A stretch of DNA of 64,000 bases from Halichoerus grypus (Eukaryota > Chordata > Mammalia > Carnivora > Phocidae). Position numbers and translations under genes: made by a program. Where the stretch lies: NCBI RefSeq assembly GCF_964656455.1, contig NC_135718.1, positions 21,588,449 to 21,652,448 of the forward strand. Reading direction: 5' to 3'. This document shows, one piece after another, positions 12,597 to 24,049 of the stretch (its first letter is position 1; every line of letters starts with the position of its first letter). A model generated the notes under the pieces. The model saw only the letters and a program-made list of their open reading frames with translations, was not told the DNA's origin and searched no databases.

Positions 12597-12621
12597 AAAA
12601 CAAAACAAAACAAAACAAAAA
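12597..12621. repeat. (AAAAC)n short tandem repeat
   Basis: Four to five AAAAC units, then A-rich sequence. Confidence 0.9.
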
Positions 12622-12898
12622 ACCTTCCCCTCTTTTTTTGCCTGTCAAGATACAACAATAATTGGTAACTGTGGTTTTTGTGTGCACCACTAAGAATCTG
12701 CCCACAGGAGTTGGCTGTCAAAGGTGGCTATAACCAAAGCCCAGAGCCTCTAGCTGTCCTGTAAATCACAGAGCCAAAGAATTTGAGGGCTCCTAGCCCC
12801 ATGGAACTCAAGATTGGGGATTTCAAGCCCCGATCAAAAATTTTAGTATGAAATAATTTGGAGCTGAATTTGATAAGATACCACAATAAAATGAAAAG

Positions 12899-12923
12899 AT
12901 AAATAAGTAAATAAATAAATAAA
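12899..12923. repeat. (AAAT)n short tandem repeat
   Basis: Imperfect TAAA tetranucleotides. It may be the residue of a retroposon tail, but no SINE body is visible on either side. Confidence 0.85.
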
Positions 12924-13136
12924 GCACCAAACTAAGCTTCCAGCAGTTAACAAAAGATTTCCAAAAAGAAAGATGATTTTTGTTACCCAAAGGATAGAAG
13001 CACATAATCTCAAATGAAACGACAGTCATTTATTTTGAATAAATTTAGCTTTATGAAAAACATACTTTCTTTTCTTTTTTTTCTTATATTTAAAACATGC
13101 ATCACTAAACCCTTCAACATTACACTCTACAATAAA

Positions 13137-13487
13137 GATAAATCTCACAAACTTAATGGTGAGTGAAAGTAGCCAGACACGAAATAGCTCATACGGTATA
13201 GTTCCATTTACAGAAATGATATAAACAGGTGAAGCTAATCTCTGCTGATAGGAGTCAGGGCAGTGGGTTATCATCAAGAGGGAGATGGGGAGGGTCTGGG
13301 GAGAGTCTGGAAGGGAGTGAAGTGGGCACATTTCTAGGGTGCTAGTAACATTTTGTTTCTTGATTCAAGTAGTGATAAACTCATCTATTCATCTTGTGAA
13401 AATTCAGCAAGCCGTACACTCTTTTACATGAACTTTGTCATATGTTATGTTTCAATTAAAATGAATAAAAAAATAAAGGATTTGTCA
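13137..13487 (+). mobile_element. L1 3' end fragment
   Basis: Typical old L1 3' UTR in sense: ACTTAATGGTGAGTGAAAGT, AGCCAGACAC, GTATAGTTCCATTTACA, then AAAATTCAGCAAGCCGTACA and a CAATTAAAATGAATAAAAAA end. 5'-truncated, with the tail reduced to short A runs. Confidence 0.82.
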
Positions 13488-13529
13488 TCATCTTCCTGTA
13501 TAGACCTATAGGCATTTGGAAATCGCTGA

Positions 13530-13620
13530 TATGGTTTTGTTTCCCTTTTTGGCAGATGAGGAAACTGAGGACCTGAAGGAAAACCATCTTGTTCAAAGTT
13601 GTGAAACACACCAATGATCC
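13530..13620 (-). mobile_element. MIR fragment (tentative)
   Basis: CAGATGAGGAAACTGAGGAC with a preceding TTTTTGG is the reverse complement of the MIR 'cctcagtttcctcatctg' core. The remainder is weak. Confidence 0.6.
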
Positions 13621-13639
13621 CACTGGGAACAGAGCTTTC

Positions 13640-14600
13640 TCAGCTTAATCCAGCTCCCTTGCCATGCTGCCTGGTCCTTCATCCTGAGATAACTGTTGTA
13701 ACTTGAGAAGTCTCTACGAGGAAGGGCCCAACTTCTGTTAGTGTGTTCATTCAGGTGCCAGGACTTGGTAGACACCCCATCTATACTTACTGAGTGCAGC
13801 CTGGAATGAATGTGGCTGTCACCTGTCCTCAACCAGGGAGCTGGGCACTTCTTGCTAGACAGCGGTCTCTTTCACACTTGTCCATCTTTTGGCCATGGTA
13901 TTATCTCTTTAAGAAAATCAATTTCTTCTCTTTCCAAAACGACTCCTCTCCTCGAACACCTGAAGCTCTGCAACCATTCTTATTTTATGTTTTCCTCTCT
14001 CATTTACACCTTTTATCTCTTTCTTCCTACTAGGTCTTCCCTCTTTGCCTACAGATATGCTCAATATTCCTCTTGGAGGAATAAACAAAAGCAAAGCAAA
14101 ATAAGCAAAAGTAGCCCCTTTCTTTGTCTCTGATAGTGAGTGATCAGATAAGTATTGGGTGCCCATCCTGTGTCCACATGCCACCCCAGCCCACACTCAG
14201 GCCCAGTCTTCCTCTTTGGTCCCTTCTTTACATCTTCACATTTTTTGAAGAAGATATGTAATCATCAGTTCTTCCTGTTCCTCATCTCCAACTTTCTCCT
14301 CAGTCCATTACCCTCTGGCTTCCACTCTCATAGGTCTGCAGACACTGTTCTTTTAAAGGATGTCCATGTCCTCTTGGTAGGGCGTCCCTACACCCTAATT
14401 TTCCTTAATTAGGAATTGCTACAAGATATACCTGTGGTCTGGGAGCTCATATTAATGAATCTCTGTTTTTAAATTCACAAAAATCTTACAGATTGGAGAA
14501 TCAATTGTGGTCAACACTACATCTTAGTCACCATATAAATGGCCATTACTGAGTCCTCATTCTCACTGACACTTGTCAACATTGGCCGCATATGTGTTAA
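13640..14600. other. No recognised gene; pyrimidine-rich
   Basis: The plus strand is rich in C and T around 13900-14350, which opens several 80-107-codon frames on both strands. None has a recognisable domain. Confidence 0.4.
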
Positions 14601-14604
14601 GGTT

Positions 14605-14760
14605 ATGTGCAAAGGCTTTGGCACAGTACCCTGGGTTCAATTCCTGGCATTCTTTTGTGATCTTACACAAGTCACTTAGTTATTTTGACCCTTGGTTTCT
14701 TCATTTATAAAAGAAGGAATAGCAGTAATAATGCCTACTTCATAATGTAGTTACATTCAT
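14605..14760 (+). mobile_element. MIR fragment
   Basis: ACCCTGGGTTCAATTCCTGG, then ACAAGTCACTTAGTTATTTT, GTTTCTTCATTTATAAAAGA and TAATAATGCCTACTTCATAA are MIR core blocks in order. Confidence 0.85.
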
Positions 14761-15000
14761 TCAACAGGAAAAATATCTGAAGTATGATGTGCAGGCCTGG
14801 GAAGTTAGCATTCAATACATGGGACTGCATCTTCCTGGTTGAATCTATCCCATGTTCCCCACAGTGGTGGTGTGTTGTTTTTTTTGTTTTTCAGTTTTTG
14901 TCTTAGGTGATGTTTCCTGGGATCCTTCTGTCCAATCACCCTTTACCCACTGTGGTTTCCTTGTTCACCATTTTTGCATTTGACACTCCATTTGTGTCTT

Positions 15001-15250
15001 ATGGTTAAGCCTGTGGGCTGAGCAGCCTGACTTCATGGATTCATAATTTGTGCTCTGTCACTTAATAGCTGAGTGTTATTTGGACATGTTATTTTTTCCT
15101 TTTGTTGCATTTATTGCTATAATTATAAAATGAGGTTTACAGCAGTATCTAACTTCCTAGCTGCTACCTACTTCAAAGCAGTTATTATAAAGATGAAATG
15201 AGCTAAGGCGTGTAACAGGTGCTTAGTGTGATATGTGGAACAGAGGATGT
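15001..15250 (+). mobile_element. MIR, nearly full length
   Basis: ATGGTTAAGCCTGTGGGCT start, TGCTCTGTCACTTAATAGCT, AAAATGAGG, then ATAAAGATGAAATGAGCTAA and AGGTGCTTAGTG. A TTTTTTCCTTTTGTTGC stretch interrupts the core. Confidence 0.82.
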
Positions 15251-15459
15251 GACCACAAAATGTTAGCCATTGTTATGTTCAGAATGCCAAATACCAAATA
15301 CCAAAAGGTATTTTGGCCTTGCATTCATTCTTCTCTCTCCTCTGCCCCCATATAGGCATCTATGCTTTGTCCTGTGCATTCGTCCTCTGTGGAGCCTCAC
15401 AAATCCTTCCCTTTCCCTACATGCCACTCTTACTCTAGTTGAGACCATTGTTCCTTCTT

Positions 15460-15900
15460 TCTGATGTACTAGAATAACTTCATAACTTGTTTCCCTGCCT
15501 ACAGTCTGTCCCCATTCAATCTGTGGTCCATGGTAAAGGAGTTGAGTTTTCCAGAACCACATTTCTGATCATGCCAGTCTTTGACACTGAGAACTCCTGT
15601 GGTTCCTCGTCTAATGATTAGATTTCAAGCTCTAGGTTCTGCTGTTCAAGCTCTCCTGTATCTAGACCTTACTCACCTTTCAGACATTATTTCTCCTTTG
15701 CACACATTGCTGCATCCAGTGGCCCAACTAAATGGACCCATCTCCTCTTCCTCAAGTCTGACTGCAGTTACCCCATTGGAGACATTGTTTCCATTGTTCC
15801 ATCATTTTCAATACTCTCCCCTCTCTAAATGCCCATTTACTACCATCTTTTGAAGTTCAGTTCAGATGTCATCTTCCCTTTGACTTCCCTGATATGTCCT
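15460..15900 (+). mobile_element. L2 fragment, sense
   Basis: Reads like L2 3' sequence: GTTTCCCTGCCTACAGTCTG, CTGATCATGCCAGTC, AGAACTCCTGTGGTTCC, then GAAGTTCAGTTCAGATGTCA and CTTCCCTTTGACTTCCCTGA. Open frames here are L2 relics. Confidence 0.75.
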
Positions 15901-15904
15901 CTGC

Positions 15905-16615
15905 CCCTAAAATGGAAGGTTTCTCTCTAACCCATGCAACCCTCTGAGATAGTGTCCAACTCTCCCCAATAGGTGTAACATTTTCTGCAATGTGTTCTAT
16001 ATGAAGACAGTTTTTCCCCCACAAGAACAGCACCTGCAAATGCTCACTCTCCTTGTCTCTGTCCTCTTCCTTTATCATGCAGTTTACATCAGTCTGTCCA
16101 GGGAAAGAAGGAGAGTTGCTTGATTTCATTAACCTCATTGTGTGCAAGAATTGAACCAGGCTCTGTGAAGGCCACTACAAAAACCAGAAGAGGCTCTATT
16201 TCTGCCTTGCAGGTACATAAAGCTGAATTGTGGAGAAAGAATACAGATACACCCAAAAATGACTTAGGGACATTTTCAGAGCAGCACATAAACAGGTACA
16301 GATTAATGAAGTGCCTAGGGAGTTGGTAAGTGCTGAGATGCAGAGTAGGGAGAGCCCATCAGCTTTGTGGTATAATGGGTGAAGGCTTGGCAGAAAAGGG
16401 GGGTTTGGCAGAAGGAATAGAGAAGGAAAACGATAGTATGGCTGGCAAAAGGAGGGAAGATTATCCTGGTGTGTAGGAGCAGATGGGCAAGAAGCAGCAA
16501 TGCCTATTTCTTCAAATGCCTGAGGGGCAAGGCTGACTACCTTGGAGAAGTTTAAGCCCAAATCAAGATATTCTCTATCCTCACTGGAAACACTGAGGAA
16601 ATCAATCCTTTATGT
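15905..16615. other. No recognised gene or repeat
   Basis: A 121-codon minus-strand frame (16196-16561) has composition driven by purine-rich plus-strand sequence. It shows no domain and overlaps a plus-strand frame, so it was not called. Confidence 0.45.
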
Positions 16616-16617
16616 TT

Positions 16618-16730
16618 AATGATAAGAACATGCACTTTGCAGTCAGACATGCTGGGTTACATCTTTTACTTATCAGGCATGTGATCCTGGGTCCATTACT
16701 TCACCTCTCTAAGGCTTCAGTTTGCCCAAA
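16618..16730 (+). mobile_element. MIR fragment
   Basis: CACTTTGCAGTCAGACATGC, CTGGGTTACATC, then CATTACTTCACCTCTCTAAG and GCTTCAGTTTGCC follow the MIR core. Confidence 0.8.
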
Positions 16731-16737
16731 AATCTTC

Positions 16738-17035
16738 AGCTCAGCTCCAGGTTTAGAACATAGGATTTGGTAGTAGATTAAATTCTACCACTGCTATATT
16801 CTGGCTCTGTGAACTTGGAAGAGTCTCTTAACTTCTCTGAACTTCTTCATCTCAATAGGATGGCTATGAGAGTGACTGAAATAGTGTAAATAAGGGTTTT
16901 CTATATAAAAAAAAGTCAATCCATTTTAGAAAACTATGAAATGGGAAAACTAATGATTACTTGCTGAGAATGTTGTACAGTGAGCCATCATCCAAAGTGC
17001 TGGGCATAGAGTTAGCACCTAATAAATGAAAGATT
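16738..17035 (+). mobile_element. MIR, second copy in tandem with the previous one
   Basis: GGATTTGGTAGTAGATTAAA, TCTGGCTCTGTGAACTTGGA, CTTAACTTCTCTGAACTTC and, after a short gap, AGTGCTGGGCATAGAGTTAG with CACCTAATAAATGAA. Two MIRs lie in the same orientation within 420 bp. Confidence 0.75.
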
Positions 17036-17039
17036 GATA

Positions 17040-17850
17040 CTACTCCAAGACAGTATATGCCTGAGATTAACCAGAAAAAATGCACCATGACTGTACTTAA
17101 TCAATTGTGTAATTTTGTGTTGAATGTTTGTCTTCCATGCTTGAATGCACTTCCAAGCATTCAGAGCTTTGACTGCCTTCTCTGCCATTGGATGCCTGGT
17201 ACTAAGCATAATTTCTAATACAAAGTCAGTGTGAACTAATGCCTAGACAAACAAGAGGGACTAGGGAAATAAAGTTTTTTTGATGGGAATTATGGGACAT
17301 GCACAGCTGATAAATGGTAGATTTCTAGGGACTAATGAATTGTGCAAATTATTTTCAGAATTGTTGGAATGAGGCATTTGCATTAAATATGGAGAGTATT
17401 AATAAGGCTGGAGATTCTAATTTTCTCCAGTCTATGTTCTTCTGTTTTATTTACACCTTATTTCCAACGAATTCATATTCTTGCCCCCGTATTCTCTATC
17501 TTTGTTCTTTGTGGGTTTTGGGGTTGTTGTTTTTTTTTTTTTCTAATTTTGTCCTTTAATTCTTTATTTTTTTCTTATGGATTTTATTACTTACTATATA
17601 AATGGAAAGATTTGTATGCAAAGAGTTACCTTGGCTTTCAGAAAGTGCTTGCTATTAGAATCTAAGGCATGGCGTGTCTTCTGGCAATTATTATAATTAT
17701 TGGAAAACTTTAATTAGATTCTGGAAGGGGGGAACATTTCCTTGGGGTAAGTTACACAGAAAAAAAAGAGACAGAAAGGGAAATAAAGTCTAGAGAATGA
17801 AGGGAAGGTAAAGAGGTTTAGTCAAGGCAACTTAATCAGCTTAGTTAAAC
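17040..17850. other. No recognised gene or repeat
   Basis: AT-rich non-coding DNA with a 14-nt T run near 17530. Confidence 0.45.
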
Positions 17851-17854
17851 TTTA

Positions 17855-18010
17855 TCAATTTGCATTTTTGGAAGTAGCTAACAACTTCATTTGCAATGTT
17901 TATGAAGCACCTTCTACATGCAGTGTTGTGAAGTGTTACACTAAGTAGGGTGGGAATTAGAAGAATAGGGCACAGCCTCTGCTCTCCAGGATCTTCTATC
18001 TTAGTTGTTA
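17855..18010 (-). mobile_element. L2/MIR-type fragment (tentative)
   Basis: Antisense L2-like order: TTTATGAAGCACCTTCTACA with TGCAGTG, then a CACAGCCTCTGCTCTCCAGG block where L2 has 'ctgccctcatggagctta'. Diverged. Confidence 0.5.
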
Positions 18011-18177
18011 GTCTGTAGAAGACAGGCCAGGATGTTGAAGGGGTTTGGAAACTGGTCATCTGAGAAATGATGAAAAGATGTCAGAGTTATTGCCTGGAGA
18101 TTAAGTAGGAAGAGGAGTTTCAGAGACTAAATGGAGGAGTGTCAATTTCATGTGGCTCCAAAGGACAGAGTTATGAT

Positions 18178-18300
18178 TGATTAATTTATTATTTCATTAA
18201 TTCATTTATTCATTAAATAAATACTTACAGAGCATCAACTAAATGCCAACTATTGTAAATGTCACAGAGAAAAAAATGCAAAAAAATCTATGCCCTAATG
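18178..18300 (-). mobile_element. L2 3' end, antisense
   Basis: ATTCATTTATTCATTAAATA, AATACTTACAGAGCATCAAC and TAAATGCCAACTATTG are the reverse complement of the L2 3' terminus. Confidence 0.7.
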
Positions 18301-18449
18301 ATAGGAATGCCCCAAAGGAAGATACAAAGGAAATTTGCTTCAAGAGATGAACTTCTTTGGAACCAGAGATTTTCAGAAATGGGCCTCCTAGGAAGTAGGG
18401 TCAAAAATTTCTCCCAGAACTTTCAAATTGTTCATATACAGAAAGCATT

Positions 18450-18690
18450 CAACATATTCATTTATTGATTGATTTAGCAAATACTACTATTTATTGTAAC
18501 CCATAAACTATGCTAAGTGATTGGAATACAGACAAATAACACACAAAGTTCCCTATCTTCACAGAGCTTACATTCTAGATGGAAGGAGAGACACAACAAA
18601 CATTTGTACAAATAAACATGATAGTTTCAGGTGATGATGCATATAAAAAATAAAAAGCATCCTTTATAATTGTGATAAGGAGAATCTGAA
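18450..18690 (-). mobile_element. L2 3' end, antisense, second copy
   Basis: CATTTATTGATTGATTTAGC, then TATGCTAAGTGATTGGAATA, TTCACAGAGCTTACATTCTA and ACAACAAACATTTG are in L2 order. It follows another L2 end in the same orientation 150 bp upstream. Confidence 0.78.
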
Positions 18691-19640
18691 TGGGATATTT
18701 TAAATTGCATGATAACCTTGCAGATGACTTACCCACTCCAGTGATTGCCCTCAGCTGAAGAGAGCTGCTTCACCCAAGACCATGTTCCCTTCCAGGGAAC
18801 TATGGGGGGAGTTCACATGCAATGACTCAACAAGTAAGCAAATAAAGACCTGGGTACCTCATTCTAATAAGGGACAACTATGTAGAACCTTCTTCACTCC
18901 AAAACTCCCCATGACGTTGACTGAGACTTTCATTGAGCAGTCATCACATTTCAACTTCTCCTTCTGTCCGAACCTGCTTTCTTCACTCCCAGAGTTCCAT
19001 CCTGAGAACACTGCCTAGTAAATTTTGTGCACACAAATTTCTGTTGTAGAGTTGGCTTCCCACAGTCTGCTTTCACATGACCTGTGGCAGATGTAATTGA
19101 TAAGGAGTTGACCATGCAAAAATACATTGGGTCTATTCAGCTATAATAAAATTGATGGCAATATGGTATCATTATTGATACAAGTCCAGGAAGATAGGAT
19201 CTTTTCCTGATTCCCAAACAAACATGATTGCAGCCAGCTGTCCCCGCATGGATGTTCTCTCTGACCATCACTGCCTGAACATTCCCTCGGCTTGACTCAA
19301 CTTCAGGCAAGTTTCTTTTTGACCATAGGCCCCTGACCTCCATTTTCTTAGAGCATTTGCTTTAGAAAACTTGGAATTATAAATGCTTTCTCTGCCCTTT
19401 AAGATGTAAATCTTCTCTAACACTTGCCAGTTTTATGACCCAGGAATGTCTTTCTCAAGGACAAAAACTGTCCCTTTGAAATACAATCGTGAAGGAAGAT
19501 AGGCATCTTATCTCCCAGTCTTTGAAGCTAACTGAATAAGCACCAATTAGCAAACAGACATGGTCTAATCACATTAACCAAACTCTTTCCTAATGCCCTT
19601 TAGTAGTTTTCCACTAGCTCACCAGCTGCTTTATAAAAAA
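18690..19640. other. No recognised gene or repeat
   Basis: Ordinary non-coding sequence. Open frames of 68-78 codons on both strands show no features. Confidence 0.45.
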
Positions 19641-19652
19641 AAAAAAAAAATA

Positions 19653-19831
19653 GGGGCGCCTGGGGTCTGCCTTCAGCTTACGGTCATGGTCCCAGGGTCC
19701 TGGAATTCAGCCCCACATAGGGCTCCCCGCTCAGTGGGGAGTCTGCTTCTCCTTCTGCCCCTCCTCCTGCTCATGCTTTCTCTCTCCTTCTCTCTCAAAT
19801 AAATAAATAAAATCTCAAAAAAAAAAAAAAA
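19653..19831 (+). mobile_element. SINEC with internal deletion of the A-box region
   Basis: Head GGGGCGCCTGG is followed directly by GGTCTGCCTTCAGC, so the tRNA-like A-box segment (TGGCTCAGTCGG.. in intact copies) is missing. Centre, CT-rich stretch and AAATAAATAAATAAAATC tail remain. A-runs flank it on both sides (19634-19650 and the tail). Confidence 0.95.
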
Positions 19832-20390
19832 GACTTCCTTTCCTATTGAACTGCTTCTGGTGCAGTTTTTTTCTTTGACACCTCCTTTCTCTGGTGAAGG
19901 CTGGCAAAGGAAAAGAGGCTGGACTTAGCAGAGCTTGATCCTGCTGGCAGGAAACTCATATTCTGGATTATTCATTTGAATTCCTCCTTGTCAGGACCAC
20001 ACGAGACTGTAAGAGTCCCTATAGTTAGTCTTCAGTAGGGGCAGCAACAATATATCTGCTGTTATCTCAGACACCCAACTGGATAATGAGGTGGCAAAGA
20101 GCCGGCCTTGGAGACCCAAGCATGGGAACGAAACCTGAGCTCAGGCATGGCTGAACGGGCAGTTGAGATATGGGGCCTCAGGATCTATAATAGCAAGCTC
20201 CAAAACTGATACTGAGCGTCCAAAAGTATGATGAACTTGGCTATTTCTAAAGGCTCGTCCTACTCTGATAATTTCACATCAACTTCTCCAAGCATCAACA
20301 TGTACTTCAGAGAGTTCATTTGTTGTGGTTACCTGGAGGTCTATTGAGCTGTCACCCTGAAATTTACCTTACAAACTCCTATTAGAATCT
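19832..20390. other. No recognised gene or repeat
   Basis: Unremarkable non-coding sequence with slightly higher GC around 20100-20160. Confidence 0.45.
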
Positions 20391-20394
20391 GAGT

Positions 20395-20640
20395 TACCCA
20401 TTCTTTGCTACTTTTTTGTGTGTTTGTTTGCTTGCTTTAAGGTTGTTTTTCATTAGGGTAAATTCCCAACATTGGGATTACTGGGTCAAAATGCATACCA
20501 TTTTTATGGCTCTTGTTACCTGTTCAGATTGCCCTTTTAAAAATGGAAAAAAATTCATTTGCTGCAAGCACTGAGTATACCAGTGTCCTACAATCCTCTC
20601 CAATTCCCTTTTAGTAATTTAAATGTGTTGTTTTTGTTAT
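20395..20640 (-). mobile_element. Old L1 3'-region fragment (tentative)
   Basis: ATTGGGATTACTGGGTCAAA, then TTTTTATGGCTCTTGTTACC and CAGATTGCCCTTTTAAAAAT, parallel the antisense L1 3' region around the 'gctgggtcaaa' block. Confidence 0.5.
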
Positions 20641-20669
20641 TTGTTTGGTGGGACCTGGTAATTATTTTA

Positions 20670-20883
20670 TTTTATTTTAATGTATTTTTTTTAAAGATTT
20701 TATTTATTTATTTGACAGAGAGAGACACAGCGAGAGAGGGAACACAAGCAAAGGGAGTGGGAGAGGGAGATGCAGGCTTCCCGCTGAGCAGGGAGCCCGA
20801 TGTGGGGCTCGATCCCAGGACCCTGGGACCATGACCTGAGCCAAAGGCAGATGCTTAACAACTATGCCACCCAGGTGCCCCAA
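20670..20883 (-). mobile_element. SINEC retroposon (arctoid type)
   Basis: Antisense copy with a GATTTTATTTATTTATTTGA motif and ATGCCACCCAGGTGCCCC head complement. A perfect 18-bp target-site duplication, GACCTGGTAATTATTTTA, lies at 20652-20669 and 20884-20901. Confidence 0.97.
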
Positions 20884-20904
20884 GACCTGGTAATTATTTT
20901 AATA

Positions 20905-21740
20905 TAATGTGAAAATATTTAATTACTCTTTGGTCTATTTGTTCCCTCCAGGCAACATGACAAAGACTCTTGGCATATGTTTCAGGTATCTGTTCCTGGG
21001 CCCAGCCCTCTGGTTTCATCTTCTCATTGGCTTGGTTTAAAGGATTATTGCTGTGGTTATGTAATTACTATGGTATCAGCAATGGTAAAAGAGAGATCTC
21101 AGAGGAACAAGTGCCAAGCATGGAGAGGTGTCTAAAGCAGGGCTCATTTCTGGGCTGTGAGAGAGGGTCCCTCTGGGTTTAAGGAGGTGCACATTGAGCC
21201 AACTTCCTGTACTCCTTTCCTCCTAACCCAACCAATTATGAGATGTTTCGTTAAAATCAAATAAGAGGAGCTCAAACATGTAAGAAGCCCTCTAAAGGTC
21301 GCTTCAGTATGAGACAGCCCCATAGGAATGGGAAAGAGCATTTTGACTGGTGGTTCACAGGCTAACTGTATGTATATGAGATATAGTTTCTTTAAACTAA
21401 ACAAGCAAGCAAACAAAACTGTATAGAGTTCAACATTTTGCAAAAATATTACACATATTTTGAAACAATTGAAACAATATGCAGGAGTATAAATTTTTAA
21501 ATAATGGTGTCATTTTCCAGTTTTGCTTCTGGGAGACATCCTGTGTTAAGATTCTATGCACTTATATAGATTTTTAAACATTAATTTGAATATTATCATG
21601 AAATATTGTATGCATACAAGAAACAATAGGGAATGATGTAATGAATATTTCTTTACCTGTTATTATCCAGCTTTATCAAATTTATCAAACTCCCATATTT
21701 CAGAGTTTTCTACATTTGGAATGTAAGTGCTCTGTAAAGG
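20905..21740. other. No recognised gene or repeat
   Basis: Non-coding DNA. A 99-codon minus-strand frame (21144-21443) has no recognisable domain. Confidence 0.45.
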
Positions 21741-21744
21741 ATTT

Positions 21745-21965
21745 CCTTGGTGTTTACTGCACATCAATTCCTGTACTAAGTTATTTTCTCATGCATTGTA
21801 TTCCTTAATGCAGTTTGTACTACCATCCCTTAAAGAGGTAGTATTATATTTAATTTATAGATGTGCAAAACTGAATCTCAGAGAGGGAAGGAAAGGAATT
21901 TAAGTTTTACAGATAATGCATGATGGACCTAGAGTCTGAGGAGCAATCTGCCAGACTCAGAGCCC
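21745..21965 (-). mobile_element. MIR, antisense
   Basis: AGAGGTAGTATTATATTTAA, TTTATAGATGTGCAAAACTG, AATCTCAGAGAGGGAAGG and a CTGCCAGACTCAGAGCCC end are MIR in reverse. Confidence 0.8.
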
Positions 21966-22003
21966 TCAGCTATGAGGCTTGATTCCTTCTCTCTTCAGTT
22001 TGG

Positions 22004-22010
22004 GGTGTGT

Positions 22011-22065
<55 letters not shown>

Positions 22066-22180
22066 CATGAACACATGTATGCCTGAGTATGTTTGTGTGA
22101 CTGCATGTGTCTGAGTCCACATACATGTGATGTTTGTATCTGGAATGTGTGCATGTGTGTCCATACATGCACATGAACAG
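22004..22180. repeat. (TG)n microsatellite with long degenerate TG-rich shoulder
   Basis: A near-perfect TG run to about 22056, with single TA interruptions, passes into 120 bp of imperfect TG/CA-rich sequence (GTATGCATGAACACATG and similar). Alternating purine-pyrimidine throughout. The 68- and 76-codon His/Thr-rich minus-strand frames are by-products. Confidence 0.93.
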
Positions 22181-22745
22181 GGGAGAGAAGATCTTGTCAT
22201 TTCAAGGGACGTGGCTCATGGTAAGAAAAGGAAGTACCCTTTGAATAGTCTAAGCATCTCTCAACACAAGTAGAGCAATGCCTATTCTCAGTCTTTTCCA
22301 GGGGAGGAATGGCCTCTCATTTCATTTTTTTATAGGAACATCTATCCCTAGCCGACAGTTTATGAGCAGCTTTCTGTCGTGGGCAGGAGCGTTGGCTCAC
22401 TATAATTAATTCCTCTCTCACCCCCACAGCTTAAGAGTGAGAAATGAAAGGGCATTAAAGGGAATGCAGTTACAACACACAAAGGAACTACATAAAATGT
22501 TACCTTTTGCCTCAACACACTGCTCCCTTCATGAGTCCTATTCCCAAGTCCCCATCTCAGCACTGAAGACAGGGTTTATTGCTGACTGAGACCTAATCAC
22601 AAATTTGTCAGCAGTCACTCTCCAAGATTTGGTAGGGGTAATCCTTAAAACTTTGCTGAAAGTCAAGATTTTGTGCCAAAGGTCTTCCCTTATTCCATAT
22701 GTGTTACATGTAAGATAAATAAGGGCAAAGGAAAGAGATAGATGA
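22180..22745. other. No recognised gene or repeat
   Basis: Non-coding sequence without a named element. Confidence 0.45.
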
Positions 22746-22749
22746 ATTA

Positions 22750-22985
22750 TTGGTGGAATTTAAACTTTGCAGTCAGAGAGTTGAGTGTGAGTCCCCACGT
22801 TGCCATGTAACAACCTAGAGTAGAGTAAAGTCACCTAGACTTTCTGGGCCTCAGTTTCTCTCTTTGTAGCATAAGCATTACAATACATGTCCCCTAAGGT
22901 TTGGGGGAAGGTTAGGTAAGTGAAGTGTATACACTAGCTAACAGTACCTGGCACATAGTCAGCTCTCAGTGCTAATAACGATGTA
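22750..22985 (+). mobile_element. MIR, nearly full length
   Basis: AACTTTGCAGTCAGAGAGTT, AAAGTCACCTAGACTTTCTG, GGCCTCAGTTTCTC, then GTACCTGGCACATAGTCAGC and TCTCAGTGCTAATAA. Order and spacing fit the full MIR. Confidence 0.88.
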
Positions 22986-23024
22986 AATCAAAACAGTTAA
23001 AACACTCCTCCCATTTATCTTCCC

Positions 23025-23140
23025 ATGTATAATTTACGAAGTGCATTCACATCATGTCACTTCATCCTCAGAGCAATCCATTAAGACAGGCGTGCATTCC
23101 TTCTTCGTTTGCACACGTTTCATAGGCTGAATGGATGGCT
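23025..23140 (-). mobile_element. MIR fragment, antisense
   Basis: CACTTCATCCTCAGAGCAAT with CCATTAAGACAGGCGTGC matches the reverse of the MIR 3' half. Confidence 0.65.
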
Positions 23141-23840
23141 TGGTTAGCCAGGGCTCTTTCCATTGCTCCAGGTTCCACCATGGCAGGAGAACAGTGGCCC
23201 TTGTAGCTCTGGAACGGGCTGAATGACTGTGAGGAAAACGCTCAAAACACAGACTCTGCTACTTTCCTGTAGTAGGACAGATGGTCTTAAAGAACGGGGG
23301 CCTTACCTCACACTGACCTCTTCAGTCCTTGTGCAAAACCTCAATCTTGTTTCATTTAGTAAATTTCATAATGTTAGTTGTATTGACTTCTGTGTTTCTT
23401 TCTTTTAAAGGGCAGGTTTTCGGTGTGCAATGTGCAATTCAAGGTTCTATCTTCCTCTGTGAATCAGGAAAATAAATGATGGAGAGGCCTGGGGCAACTC
23501 CAAGGCTTGGGTTTGATTTTTCCTTCTGGGGGTAATGGCATGGGATTATCTCAAGTCTCCACAGAAAAAGACAGGAAAAAGGCTTATTCAGGTAAGGGAG
23601 GGTTCTATGGTAAAATGCAGATACCCTTTCCTGGGGTTCCTATCAGTCTTTGGTAATTTGGGGAAATGAGGAAAAAGAAACAGATCGAGGAATTGGTTCT
23701 TCCCTTATAAAAGGTGAAAGAAACAGAGAGAAAGCTGGGAGGAAAGGGGAATACGAAAAAGTTCGTTAGCTTTATACTTCTGAGCCATTTATTCTTGCCA
23801 ATTTGGAAAACAAAGCAAGTATATAGAGTTATTATTATTG
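23140..23840. other. No recognised gene or repeat
   Basis: Non-coding DNA without a named element. Confidence 0.45.
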
Positions 23841-24047
23841 GTTTTTTTTTTTTAAGATTTATTTATTTATTTTAGAGAGAGAGAGCAGGGAGGAGGGGCA
23901 GAGGGGGGAGGTAGAGAGAGATTCCCAAGCAGACTTCCCTCTGAGTGTGGAGCCTGATGCAGGGCTTGATCCCAGGACCCTGAGATCATGACCTGAGCTG
24001 AAATCAAGAGCTGGATGCTTAACTGACTGAGCCACCCAGGCACTCCA
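23841..24047 (-). mobile_element. SINEC, older subfamily
   Basis: Antisense copy. It differs from the neighbours' type in its GAAATCAAGAGCTGGATGCT segment and a GGAGCCTGATGCAGGGCTT centre, marks of an older SINEC group. The flanks AGTTATTATTATTGG and AGTTGTTATTGTTTT form a worn duplication. Confidence 0.93.
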
Positions 24048-24049
24048 AG

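Noticed and set aside
21966..22200. His/Thr-repeat frames on the minus strand
   Set aside because: Produced by the TG microsatellite and its shoulder.
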